Assembly (NCBI GenBank): GCA_013076295.1
Contig: RQOL01000906.1
Coordinates: forward strand, 1,736,001 to 1,800,000
Direction of reading: 5' to 3'
Length of the DNA stretch: 64,000 bases
From: Sanderia malayensis
Lineage: Eukaryota; Cnidaria; Scyphozoa; Semaeostomeae; Pelagiidae
The translations under genes were made by a program, and so were the position numbers. Below the pieces are notes generated by a model. It did not search any database and had not been told where the DNA came from. It saw only the letters and a program-made list of their open reading frames with translations. This document shows positions 11,901 to 22,464 of this stretch, piece by piece. Within the stretch, counting starts at the first letter, position 1. Every line of letters begins with the position of its first letter.

Positions 11901-14900
11901 GCGATGCAGCCTACGATCTGTGGCTGGAAGATCAAAGAAAGGCGCTGCACGAGCGTGCTGCAATGTACTTGGAGACGCAGATTCATCTTTGCAAATCATG
12001 CGGTGGTGATTCATTTGTACCGGGAATGAAAAGCAAAACAATCAGCAGACACCTGTTTGTTTCCGACAGCCTGGGTAAGCTCTACACTCTATTTTACTCC
12101 CCGATATTGTTTTGTCTTGGGTGCATGCCTACATGCATGCTACATGTGTGTCGTGTATGTATGTCGTGTATGTATGTCTGTTTGTATGTCTGTCGTCTGT
12201 CTGTTTGCCTCTCTGTCTGTCTGTCGCGTAGTATTTATGGAAGAATTTTTAATGTAACTGTTGCTTCGCAGGTAATGACCAACGTCCTTTCAATATAAGA
12301 TTGTCATAAAAACTGCTGCTTTGTTTGTAACTTCCAGGTAAATCATCTGCTCGAATGGAAAGGAAGAAAATGCAGGCAACGGCCCAATTCTCAAGAGTTG
12401 CGCAACCGAAAGGAACAATGTTTAGCAAGATACTACACGGTGATAGTAGACCGAAAGGTACGAAGGAAGAGCTTCAGAACGAGGCTGGCTACTTTACCAA
12501 AAGGAGGCAAGTCGGGACAAGAGGAGATGGAATCGGAAGGGCGCTTATTGACATGGCAGGTGGGTGGGACTATAATTTTTACATCATAAAGTACTCAACC
12601 GGTATCTTTGTCAGATAAAGAGTGCTCAGTGGCAGGGCATTTATCAAGCGATTACTTCGACACGCCAAGATTGAGGTCTAACAGAACGATTTGCTTTGAT
12701 TATGACACAATTTGACAATGATGTTATCTGCTCTCTAGGAATTATCAACCAGGGTATCATCAATCAAAGTCAGTCAAAAAACCAATTCAAATCAATTGTA
12801 CAAAAGCTGCGCAAGAGCAAGACAACAGTTGCTCCGAATGCCGAATCAGTAACCATGGCTGTTCTTGCCCAGTTCCAAAAAATGATTTCCACATCTGATA
12901 GAAATAGTTCTATTCGAAGACCCAGTCTGTTGGCAAATAAAAACGATTCTGGTAAAAACAGGTATCGAACCGTTTAAAAACATTGCTGCATTGTTGCAAG
13001 GATTTCTAATTCTTTAGGACAATAACGTGTTTATCATCATTTTGATCATTCCAAGATCTTTAGTACATACGAAGTGGTAACATGTTATTTTGCAGGGCCA
13101 AAGCTGTTAACATAAGCGAATGCTATTGCAACGACGTTCTGGCCATCACCTACCCTCAACTAGTTTATCATTGGAAATCAGCAAAGAACGATCTGAAAAA
13201 ATTCCATTACATGATCGAATCGGCCGCTGCTTTGATTTCCATTCACTCGAATATGCAAGCTCTGTCCTATTTGAATGAAATTGAGACAATCATAAAGATT
13301 AACGATTCTGCTGTTGATAACGAAGAGGCATTTTTTATCACTGTTGAAGACAAGGCAAGAGTTGAGCTTCTAAATGGACAGGTATGCGTGCGATGTTATT
13401 CTGAAACTTCTTCCTTGTTACTTATGTATTGCATTGTTGAAGTCGTTCTCTTCCTTAAAAAGTCAATTTCGTTCAAAGAGAAGGTGGAAGTTGTTATGAG
13501 TTGCCCATGTTTTCGAAGAGGACCTTCTCTCGAGTCTCCTGTCTAACTATTCTATAATTGAATGCTAGCATATGTATAGCTATTTGATTTATATTTTTCT
13601 AGGCTTTGATGAACATGAATCGAATCAACGAGGCAATAAAGCATTTTATTTTATCACTGAAACATCTTGGCAACGTGCATCCCACGTCTACGTTTGGTAT
13701 AATGGTTAGAACCAGGGCAGCATACATGACTCAAATATTGCACAAGAGAATGCCAGATACTTTTAAAGAGAGGAGCGAGTAAGTAAAACAGTAACAGTGG
13801 CAGCAACAACAGTAGTAATAATCATAGTAATAGTAGTAGCAACTGCAGTGGTAGTAGTAGTAGTACAGTAAAAGTCCGCGTATAAGAACCGATGGATTAA
13901 GAACCTGCAGACTGATATTTCTGCTCAACACAATAGAAGAAACAATGGCTTTTTGTTTTTTAACATTAGGCTGGTGCAGAACTTGCTGGTTCTGCAATGC
14001 GGGTTTTTACTGTAGTAGTAGTAGCAATTTTAGTGGTAGTAGTAGTAGTAGTAGTAGTAATACTATAGGAGCAACTGCAGTTGCAGTTTTAGTGGTAGAA
14101 GTAGCACAGTAGTATTAGTAGTAGTAGCAGTAGTAGTAGTGGCATTTGGTTATAGGGATTTACAGGGATGGAGTGAAGTAGACCTAACCTGCAATTTGTT
14201 TTATAATTTTAGAGAGACATCTCACTTCTACATTGAGCAAGCTCGCTGTTTCACTCAGTTAGCGCATGCGTATCACCTTCTTCACGACAAGAAGAGATCA
14301 TTCATGGTTGCTCTTGAGCACCTCAACGCTGTAGAAGAAGCCGAAGATGACTGGGTTGAGGTGATTAGTAAAATATCTACTTTCTTTCCGGCAATTTCTA
14401 AGGCAATCCTGTTTTCAAATACAGTGGAATCCCGCTATAACGAACCCCACTTATAACGAACTTCCCGGTACGCAGTAACATGTTCAACTCTGGTGGCTCA
14501 GTGGTTAGCACTTGTGTTTGCCACGCATGAGATAGCAGTTCGAATCTCATGCAAGCCACTAGGAATAGCTGAGCGACATAAATGAGGGCCGGTACCCCGG
14601 GTATCTATAAGAGAAAGTAGATTCCCGGGGTATCGGATTTTTCGGCTTCATAAAAAATGTCCCTTCTGTACAACGAACTCCCGCTATTGTGAACTATTTT
14701 CTCGGTCCCCACAGAGTTCGTTATAGCGGGATTCCACTGTAATGTGTTCTTTGCTTCGTTTGGAGATGGTTCTTTCACTGTATTGACTTTGGAATTGCAT
14801 AGCACTTTGAATATATCTATAATTTTGCAACGGTTTTATGACTATTTTGTAACTATATGAAATGATCCTTGGTGTCTTCTCGTTCAAACGTTCTCCCACT

Positions 14901-17798
14901 GCATTATCTATTCTTGTGTGTTAATGAAGTAATGTTACATATCTTTTAGTTGATGCTTGCACTTTCATCCATGATCGAATGTTGTCAATTGACGAATCGA
15001 ATCAAGCTTGGGAATGAATACGAGACAATTGCCCTTGCCAAGTCAGTTTTCACTATTATCAATCACAGTGCCGCATTTACCAATGGGCCAACTGGGCCCG
15101 GGCCCAGGGGCCCCCTAAAATTCTTAGATTTAGGGGGCCCCGAGCAAAATTTCGAAAAACCTATGAACTGTTGTTGATTTTATTCTTGTGTTTGAATTGA
15201 GAAGTAATGTCTTCAAACAACACAGTTGCTTCATTTTTCAACAGTATGTGATCCTCTAAATCATACATGAACCTTGAAGCTGGATGTCATAAACTGATTT
15301 TGACGCCATCAGCCAGTAATCATGATTTTCTTTTAATTTTATTTCCGTTCCGTTGGCAAGTTGTTAGTATACCAATAAAATTATGCAGGGTACTGAGGAC
15401 TATACACGTGACACGTTTTTTTTTTACATATTTCAAGGGGCCCAAATCAATTTTGGGCCCAGGGCCCTAACTGACTTAAATGCGGCCCTGATCAATCACT
15501 GAATCAAACAAGACTTTATTTTGAGCTTTCACTATATCCATACCCTGATATCCAAGAAGTAAAATGATATTTTAAATTCCCGAATTCCTAATTTTTGATT
15601 CCTTAAACTTCTGAGCCTGATAAACATGTTATTATATGAGCTTAATTGATTACCTGTTTAAAATCACGACGTTTACATTACTTCTCGTTTTCTAGAGTGA
15701 GGCCAGAATACAAGACTGTAGAAGAGGTCCTTGCTGCCATTCAACTTTACTCAGTCCTTCTGTCATTCAGATTCTACAAAGGAAACATTACATCTGCTAC
15801 CAATGCAGGTTAGTTAGAGGGTGATCACTTGATGCTCTGTTTTACTATTGTCACTATGTATCTTTTGTCTTAAAAACCGATAAGAAGCGCGAAGACCAAG
15901 TGAACCCCTGTTCTTTTAATGTCTTTCTTACTCTGTAAGTGAACACGGACTTGGAAATTAATATTCTGTCAAGCCCGTTATCTGAGATTTTTTGTTCATT
16001 CAATTTCAGGCTTTGAAGCATTGCACCTTGCAAACACCATTGGCAATGTGAAAGTAAACATCACAGTCATTCCACTTCTCGCTCAAGCCCTGCTACTTCT
16101 TTCCAGGTAATTGCCAACTTCAGACTAACAACAGATGTTAAGTATATAATTCATGGGAATTTTATTCAATCGTAAACGATCTAGCTAATCTAGATTAATC
16201 CGGCTTAATCCACGTCTTAGCTCTTCATTGATAGGGTACAGGCTAGCCATGAAGTACTACAAGATCTAGTTAAACGATCTAAGTGATCTAGTTAATCTAG
16301 ATTAATCCGACTAAATCCAAGTTTTAGCTCTTCATTGATACAGTCTTGTCATGAAGTATTACAAGATCTAGTTAAACGATCTAAATGATCTAGTTAATCT
16401 AAATTAATCCGGCTTAATCCACGTCTTTGCTCTTTATTGACAGGGTACAGGCTTGCCATGAAGTACTACAAGATCTGCGCAAGGCTACAAGAAGCTTGGA
16501 AGACATTTACGGCGAAGCATTGTATTATTGTTGCTGTCTTGATCTGCTTATCGAGCCAGGTTGGCTTGCTCAATACACCTCTGCTTGTTAGCGATTCTTA
16601 TCTAAAACAAGCCTTGGATGTCGTTACTTATGCATATTACTTTTGCAATCATCAATATTATATTTTCAAGGTCGTCCCATTGAGTCGCTAAACAACTGCG
16701 TCGAGTTTGCAACTAAAATCACCAATGATCCAACACTTTCTTCTGATGTCATACCGAGGTTCTCATTAAATGCTTCTCTTGCACTGATGTGAGTGAAGCA
16801 TTAGTAACTGCTTGGCTTTGTACTATATACAGATATGCAACCCTTACTTTGTTTACTACTATACTCACGCTACTATACTCACGCTACGTAGCCTGTAGCC
16901 AGATGCGTCTATGTCACTGCGTCACTTTCAAATGTACTTTTATGAGTTCACGCGAACCCTTTTGTCCTCTTTTGCAGGTTTGCAAGGCAAAGGCGATGGG
17001 ACATTGCGCTGTCATACTATAACCAAGCACTTAGTAAGACATTGCTCTTACCATGTTGCACTTCACTTAATCTGCTCAATCTTCGTAAACAATGAAATTT
17101 TTGTCTTTCCATTACTCGTCGAATTCTCCCGAGTTGTGCTGTAACTCCCTACATTCATTCAATTGTTTCTGTTTACAGTTTTAGAGCCAGGGTACTCTGA
17201 AATGTTCCTGTATTGTCGTGCATATGCCAAAATCGTTGAATATAACTTGTTGCACTTCCGAGAACATCGCAAAAATCCGAAGGAAAAGGCAATTTGCAAC
17301 CAGGTAAGCTGATAAGCAATGTTTTGTTTTGTTAAACTGTAGTGTAGTTTATACCCCAGCATAATTAACAGCTATTCAGACTGAATTCAGAGCTTATTCA
17401 GAGCTATTCAGTAACGCAACGCTTTAGTAAACACTCGGTATTGCCAGCTCAAGCCTCAATTTCGAGTTCTTAATCTTGAATCATAATTTTAAACTCGAAC
17501 TCAATCCTGAATGCCACGCTTGCAGGTGCTAAAAAAATTCAAAACACTTGCAAAGAAGTACACTGTGCTACTGCCCAGATTGTATCACTTGCAAGCCTAT
17601 TTCGCATACCTTCGCGGCAAGTCATCCAGAGCGAAACTTCTGATCGAGGATTGCCTCGTTGCCAGTAATAGCCTCGAGCCGATGTTTGAAGTTGATTGGG
17701 CCATGTCGTCTAAGCATGATTGGTTTTCAAACGAGGTTGAGAGGCATGACAATGATGAAATATATGACGGGAAAACGAAATTTTACTTACCACGATAA
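2992..17798 (+). CDS. ADCY10: Soluble adenylyl cyclase (adenylate cyclase type 10)
   Basis: Bicarbonate/calcium-responsive class III cyclase making cAMP from ATP (family knowledge). 32 exons join in phase to about 1932 aa: 2992-3100, 3409-3579, 4264-4374, 4596-4634, 4776-5131, 5486-5771, 5965-6047, 6211-6364, 6673-6704, 6797-6915, 7234-7310, 7502-7691, 7878-7918, 8036-8189, 8378-8570, 8772-8858, 9021-9225, 9752-9912, 10889-12074, 12338-12559, 12739-12961, 13096-13381, 13603-13778, 14213-14360, 14950-15041, 15696-15808, 16010-16106, 16444-16559, 16671-16788, 16978-17033, 17179-17303, 17526-17798. C1 has the metal Asp motifs MFADISGFTAL (near residue 91) and GDAILASW (near 145). C2 has NMRLP, the ATP-binding FDKG Lys (near 447) and YTVIGRKVNMAARL with the catalytic Asn/Arg (near 518-523). 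A Walker A GEAGIGKT lies at 618-625 with a Walker-B-like IFIID, then a long helical C-terminus. Exon 19 (1186 bp) carries a Ser/Arg-rich insert and a His tract. Human ADCY10 is about 1610 aa, so this one is longer. Exon borders around 9226-9751 are the least certain. Confidence 0.93.
4105..4226. mobile_element. Small Mutator-like MITE in ADCY10 intron
   Basis: The element spans 4114-4217 (104 bp). Its ends are imperfect inverted repeats starting TAGTCTCA, with further matched blocks around CCTTGCTTCCC, about 33 bp in all. The same 9 bp, TAGTTTAGC, flank it at 4105-4113 and 4218-4226. A 9-bp duplication fits Mutator-like elements (superfamily rule), but the class is inferred from that length only. 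Confidence 0.7.
10010..10888 (+). repeat. 31-bp minisatellite built from the intron's 3' splice site
   Basis: About 28 tandem copies of a 31-bp unit of the form CATACCAGGTCTCAACGTAC followed by TAACTTATACT. They fill the end of the ADCY10 intron that precedes the exon at 10889. Units alternate between GGTCTC and GGTTTC types, giving a 62-bp higher-order period over much of the array. About a dozen units carry an exact TACTAAC, and nearly every unit has an AG directly followed by GT. The last, functional copy reads GTACTAACGTATTCTCATAG just before the exon. Confidence 0.95.
13793..14141. repeat. (AGT)n-like microsatellite interrupted by a MITE
   Basis: Degenerate trinucleotide runs of AGT/GTA type fill an ADCY10 intron on both sides of a 147-bp pogo-like element (13866-14012). 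The translated frames are low complexity and not coding. Confidence 0.85.
13864..14014. mobile_element. pogo/Tc1-type MITE
   Basis: The 147-bp element at 13866-14012 begins CAGTAAAAGTCCGC and ends in a related inverted sequence GCGGGTTTTTACTG, with TA on both sides (13864-13865 and 14013-14014). TA target duplication and CAGT ends fit the Tc1/mariner-pogo group. It has no coding capacity. Confidence 0.7.
14420..14741. mobile_element. pogo/Tigger-type MITE with internal insertion
   Basis: The element 14422-14739 has terminal inverted repeats CAGTGGAATCCCGCTATAAC and the reverse complement at the right end, flanked by TA. The same ends bound the larger element at 58082-60489, so they define one family. 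The middle (about 14472-14640) differs from that copy and contains a tRNA-like segment, suggesting an insertion of another repeat. It lies in an ADCY10 intron. Confidence 0.85.
14493..14559 (+). repeat. tRNA-derived SINE-like segment
   Basis: 67 bp resembling a degraded tRNA. It has an A-box-like TGGCTCAGTGGTTAGCAC, a B-box-like AGTTCGAATCT, and ends GTGGCT/AGCCAC that can pair as an acceptor stem. The anticodon stem can be drawn with one mismatch, but the T stem is poor and the length is short, so a functional tRNA is unlikely. Its place inside a transposon-like unit favours a SINE head. Confidence 0.55.
15058..15498. mobile_element. hAT-type non-autonomous element
   Basis: The 425-bp element 15066-15490 has ends CAGTGCCGCATTTA and TAAATGCGGCCCTG, near-perfect inverted repeats. 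A perfect 8-bp duplication ATCAATCA sits at 15058-15065 and 15491-15498. An 8-bp target site and CAG ends are hAT hallmarks. Inside are GGGCCC-rich subterminal blocks but no transposase. It sits in an ADCY10 intron right after the donor at 15042. Confidence 0.9.
16170..16480 (+). repeat. ~102-bp tandem repeat copying intron end plus exon start
   Basis: Three tandem units of 98-102 bp start near 16173, 16271 and 16373. Each contains an AATCTAGATTAATCC-like block, an AGCTCTTCATTGAT block, and a copy of the first ~36 bp of the downstream ADCY10 exon (GTACAGGCTTGCCATGAAGT region). Only the third unit, with CAG at 16441-16443, is followed by an open exon. The earlier copies have TAGGG or CAGTC at the equivalent place. 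Confidence 0.9.
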
Positions 17799-18456
17799 GA
17801 CTTGGTTTGACTCTACAAGGATGACAGTTTTATCTTTAAGACGACAACGTATACGTTTTATTCTGATAAATATGACTTCTTAAAACTGTTAATAAAGCTA
17901 CGTTGTATTTACTTTCATAACTGTAAGAGCTATATTATCTTATATACTCGGTATTTTGACTATATGACGTTGTCTGTTGTGACCTTTACTGTTTACGCTG
18001 TGCACACGTGACTGTAATACTTCAGTAGTGGACAAATGTCCTGGGACACTTTTGACTAGCAGGGTAATGCAGAAACAAAACAAAAACAGCAGTTACCAGA
18101 ACAACGAAACTCAGAATAATTCTTTTTATAAATAATAATGATTTTCAGATAATTTCACATGACTACAACAATATCAAAAAACAATAATAATTAATACATG
18201 TCAATATATAACGCAAAAACCCTTTTACATATATTTCATATTTTAGAAATCTATTTGTCTTAGCTCATATTTGTTAACGCAAAAAAGAATATAAACTTGC
18301 AACACTTTTAGACCTGGCAACACCTTGCCACTTGCACACTGGCAGCATTTATACCTATGTTTGTGCACTGTTTTTGACGATTTTTTTTACAAAGATTCAT
18401 TCCGATATTGGAATATTATGGCAATATTAAAACTAAACAGATAAAAAATGAGGGTA
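17799..18456. other. Convergent spacer ADCY10-TBP
   Basis: 658 bp between two converging stop codons. It holds both 3' UTRs. It is AT-rich, with the ADCY10 AATAAA at 17891. No repeat or other gene is seen. No clear AATAAA was found on the minus strand for TBP. Confidence 0.5.
17891..17896 (+). terminator. Poly(A) signal of ADCY10
   Basis: AATAAA, 93 bp after the ADCY10 stop codon, in the right orientation and at a normal distance. Confidence 0.7.
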
Positions 18457-20266
18457 CTACGTCTTCTTGAAGCCTTTTAACACTGGGTAAATATTTTCAA
18501 ATGCTTCATAAATCTCTGATCGAACCTTGGCACCTGAAAATTTGGCATAGTAAGTTCTGATAATATGAATAGGCTTGTCAGCTGCAGACAGTAAGAGATG
18601 CAGCCAGCTACTTTCAAAATGACATTATGTAGAACGATTTACTAACCTGTCAAAACAACTTTTCCTGAAACGAAAATAAGTAGGACAATTCGAGGCTTCA
18701 CCATCCGAAAGATTAATCCAGGAAACAGCTCAGGTTCATAACTGAAATGGGATAATATTGTGTGAGAATGTTAATAGCATAATGTTTAACTCAAGAAATA
18801 CTTGAGCTGCTCAGTTACAGTGTGACAAAGTAATAATCTATACTGTCACACATGCAAGTGAACTACTACTTCAATCAGTATGATACTAATATGATTAAAA
18901 ACTGACCTGCAAAATTGTGCATGAGCAAGTACAAGGCCTTCAAGTCTGATTGGAAATTTCACATCACAGCTTCCAACAATGTTCTGGATCTTAAAATCAA
19001 CAAATTTTGCCTGAAAAAAAAACAATTCATAGAGTCAGCAATTTATAATGGATGGAAAAGATCAGATTTTCAATTTTTAGTTGACTTATAAAATGAAAAC
19101 TCACAGGAAATCCTAATTTTTGAATGACTCTTGCGTATTTTCTGGCTGCAAGTCTTGATTGTTCCTCACTGGAAATCAGATTAACAATGAGATGAGCATA
19201 AACCTTCAATCAAACCCACAGCAATAACTAACTTTAAGAATTCTTCGTCATGCTACATACTGCTGTTAAAGGAACACTCCCTCCCCCCTCAAAGAGACAG
19301 TGGAAAGAAAAGAATGTAAAGAAACAAGAAACTGAATGTAATCTTAACCTCTTTGCTCCAGTGCAAACCATTTTTCCTGAGCTGAAGATAAGTGCTGTGG
19401 TTCTGGGATCCCTAATTCTCATGATAACAGCAGCAAATCTCTGGGAGAATATAAAACTGGTCAACAAATAGTTCCTGTATACTTGTGCAGTGAAAGAGGT
19501 TTTGATTCAGCAGGAAAACAATTGACAGTTTCGCAATACCTTTGGGTTATATTCTGCATTTCTTGCATGAAGTGCAATTTTCTTTAAATCGAGTTTACAT
19601 CCGAGGTTTACAGTTGACACAATATTTCTACAAAAAAGTACTCAATTAAACACGCTTAAGCGTTAACATATCTATAATAGATATAGCACCTAATGCAAAC
19701 ACTAAAAACAACTCTGACAAGAATGTATATATGTAGAGAAGCAATATAAATAACATGTTATTACTGTAATTGGGGAATAATCCCTGATGCCTCAGCTGAC
19801 ATTGGGGTCATAGGGGTCATTGGAGCCATTGTCAATGGGGTGTTGGGTGGCAAAGAAGGGTTTGGGTAATATATTCCAGTAGTTGTGCCAGGCATTGGGC
19901 TTTGAGTTGCCACAAGTTGGCTGGAATATGACTGCGTCGCCTGAAAGAAGTACAAAATATTGCTTAAATACTTTATGTCTATTTAAAATAAGACATAAAA
20001 TGCTATAATCACAAAATGCTAGCACATCTCAATCAGAACTGAATGTAAGAACGCCGCTGAAAATATAACGATAGATAGTGTTTTCGTGTGCTTTAATTTT
20101 GCACTGCAAAGATGCATTTTTATCATTGGCATAGCCATTTATAAAAAAGGTGGGCCTTTAGTTGGGAAGCAAATAAAAACTTCCATAAATTCAATTTTCG
20201 TACATTTTTCCTGAAATCTTCTTCAGAAACATCGATAGAAGCATCCATCTCCGCCATTGCTGCCAT
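18457..20266 (-). CDS. TBP: TATA-box-binding protein
   Basis: DNA-binding core of TFIID and of the Pol I and Pol III initiation factors; it acts in the nucleus (family knowledge). Eight exons, in transcript order 20266-20204, 19940-19765, 19627-19540, 19440-19349, 19168-19105, 19010-18907, 18741-18647 and 18533-18457, join to exactly 253 codons. The C-terminal saddle (about residues 79-252) is nearly identical to animal TBP. It has both direct repeats: [55 protein letters not shown] in the first, and [49 protein letters not shown] in the second, ending [17 protein letters not shown]. The N-terminus is short, with Met-Pro-Thr repeats (MTPMTPM) and no glutamine tract. The start at 20266 is the first ATG of the first coding exon; that exon is less conserved. 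Confidence 0.96.
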
Positions 20267-20578
20267 ATCTCTTGGCTTTGCTGAGAATTTGCTGCTGAAA
20301 TGAAAATTGTGTGTGATCAAAAAAACAAAGTGAACGATTAATCAAAACCAAAGATAGCAGTAGCATGGAAGGATGAAGAAGCTGGTTTTGTGATCATACT
20401 ATTGTCGGATATATGATCAAAGCAAAGAGGATAAGAATTTACGAAGTATACGTCATTTTGAGTGTAGGAGCTGGTTTTGATGCATACTATTGTTTGAATA
20501 TTTGATTGAATTGAATGAAGGATAAGGATGAACGTGGCAAGCTAGTGGCAAGAAAGAATTTTTGAAAATTGTTCCAAA
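20267..20578. promoter_or_regulatory. Shared TBP/SLC35B2 divergent promoter region
   Basis: Only 312 bp separate the start codons of TBP (minus) and the PAPS transporter (plus). Both promoters and 5' UTRs must fit here or overlap the first introns, so a bidirectional promoter is inferred. A ~55-bp sequence motif around GAAGCTGGTTTTG...ACTATTGT occurs twice (near 20376 and 20467), which could be a duplicated control element. Confidence 0.5.
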
Positions 20579-22087
20579 ATGAATCTGCAACTCTCGCCGA
20601 AGATTATTATCATATTAATCATACTTGCTGTAAATTTCAATCAATACAGTGGAGATCTTGCTGATTCTAAGTCGAAGAACTCAGCTACAGAAAAAAGTAT
20701 GTCGGTGTCAAAATCACCACAACAGGGTCATTCACATCATTTGTATCAAAGATATTACAAAGATGATTTGAACTGGTTCCAAAGTTTAATTTGGAATCTC
20801 ATCGGCTATTCTACTGTACTGGTGCCCATATTCTTGCTCGTTAGAATGGTAAAATACTCTAATTTTTACGAAAAAGATGGTAGGTAATGAGTGATATTAT
20901 GATTATTATTATTGTGGAACAACTTTCGTTTTACCTTGTTGTTTAAACTACCTACCTAATTTACATTGAAAATTTGTTTGATTTATCTAGGCAACGGACG
21001 TTTGTTTAAAGCTGTTGAATTCTGTGTCTTTGGCTCAGAGACAGATGAACAACGGAACTTGGAAAGTGGTAAATTACAAGAATCAGCACCAAAGCAGCAG
21101 GAATTGTCTAATCGGCAATTTGCGATAAGACTAGCCTTTTGTGCTGTGGGTCTTCAGATTACTTACCTTACCTGGGGAGTTCTGCAAGAGAGGGTGATGA
21201 CAAAGAAATACGGTACTGGAACAAATGCAGAGAAATTCAGGGAGTCTGAATTTCTCGTCTTCATAAACAGAATCTCAGCCATGACTGTTGCATTCGTTTG
21301 CATGCTGGTGAAGAGACAAGGAAAGCATAGAGCACCGTTTTACAAATATCTTTTCTCCTCATTTTCTAACATTCTAAGCAGCTGGTGTCAGTATGAAGCC
21401 TTGAAATTTGTCAGCTTTCCAACACAAGTGCTGGGCAAGGCGTCAAAGATGATCCCAGTGATGCTAATGGGGAGAATAGTCTCACGCAAATCATATCAAT
21501 ACTACGAGTATTTTACAGCAGGCATGATCTCCGTTGGAGTCAGTCTGTTTCTGTTGTCAGTAGCATCAGGAAAAAACACTTCTTCACAGACCAATTTAGC
21601 TGGATTGTTCCTCATGGTCGGCTACATGGGTTTTGATAGTTTCACATCAAACTGGCAGTCAAAACTATTTGTGCAGTATAAACTCACCTCTCTACAGGTG
21701 ATGTTTGGAGCAAACGTCTTCTCCAGCCTGTTCACTGGTGTTTCATTGTTTTTAAATGGTGGTATGATTGCAGGATTCAGCTTCATGTACTATCATCCGG
21801 AATTTGCCTACCACGCCTCGCTCATTTCCATGGCCTCAGCTATTGGACAGTTATTCATATTCTATACAATTGGAATGTTTGGGCCCCTAGTCTTCACGTG
21901 TATAATGGTGACAAGGCAAATGTTTAGCATACTGCTCTCTTGCATTGTGTACCAACACACTTTAGCACCACAAGCCATTCTTGGTGTCTTGATTGTGTTC
22001 ATGGCACTTTTCTTGCAAATTTATGCCAAGTGGAGAACAAAGGCAATTCAGAAACGCCAAGCAGCAGGTCAACAGCCCAGAGTTTGA
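20579..22087 (+). CDS. SLC35B2: PAPS transporter, SLC35B2-like
   Basis: Multi-pass nucleotide-sugar-type transporter that brings 3'-phosphoadenosine-5'-phosphosulfate into the Golgi for sulfation (family knowledge). Exons 20579-20879 and 20991-22087 join to 465 aa. The N-terminus has a signal-like hydrophobic stretch, then a Ser/Lys-rich lumenal linker. The UAA/SLC35B core begins near residue 145 with LTWGVLQERVMTKKY, followed by EALKFVSFPTQVLGKASKMIP and DSFTSNWQSKLF blocks typical of SLC35B2/Papst1. About ten membrane segments can be drawn. The paralogue SLC35B3 is the main alternative; the LTWGVLQERV motif and the long N-terminal extension favour B2. The C-terminus is short and basic. Confidence 0.9.
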
Positions 22088-22107
22088 TCAGAAAATTTGT
22101 TTTAAAA

Positions 22108-22113
22108 TAAAGG
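22108..22113 (+). terminator. Poly(A) signal of SLC35B2-like gene
   Basis: AATAAA 21 bp after the stop codon; another near-match lies about 20 bp further on. Confidence 0.6.
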
Positions 22114-22362
22114 TTTTGATGACAATGCAAATAAATGACAGCACCATTATTTATTCTATTTTTCGTAAGGTCAGATCTATTGAAACATGAATGGTGGCTC
22201 ACAAAAGGGAAGCATTGTAGAGAATGCTATTTGTAAATAATGCTACTAGGGCCTTTCAGAATATAGCAGATTATATTAATTTTTCATTCTTTTAGTTTGT
22301 AGATGATTAGTATAGTTGTTCACAAGAAAGAAAAACTAGATTAAAACTCTTCAGTAACACAA

Positions 22363-22368
22363 TTTATT
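22363..22368 (-). terminator. Poly(A) signal of EIF1AD
   Basis: AATAAA on the minus strand, about 97 bp beyond the EIF1AD stop codon. Confidence 0.6.
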
Positions 22369-22464
22369 ATTTAAATTTGTGTTTGTATGAAATCAATTTT
22401 TCAAAGAAAAATTCATTCAATAAAATGCTCTATTCACTGTGCAAAATTTACTGATTGTAGATAC

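Larger units (their letters stand above)
22088..22464. other. Convergent 3' spacer
   Basis: 377 bp between the SLC35B2-like stop and the EIF1AD stop (opposite strands). It contains AATAAA on plus at 22108 and its complement for the minus strand at 22363-22368. No other feature is visible. Confidence 0.5.

Noticed and set aside
11323..12041. Minus-strand ORFs of 121 and 143 aa
   Set aside because: They are shadows of the large ADCY10 exon on the other strand and show no domain.
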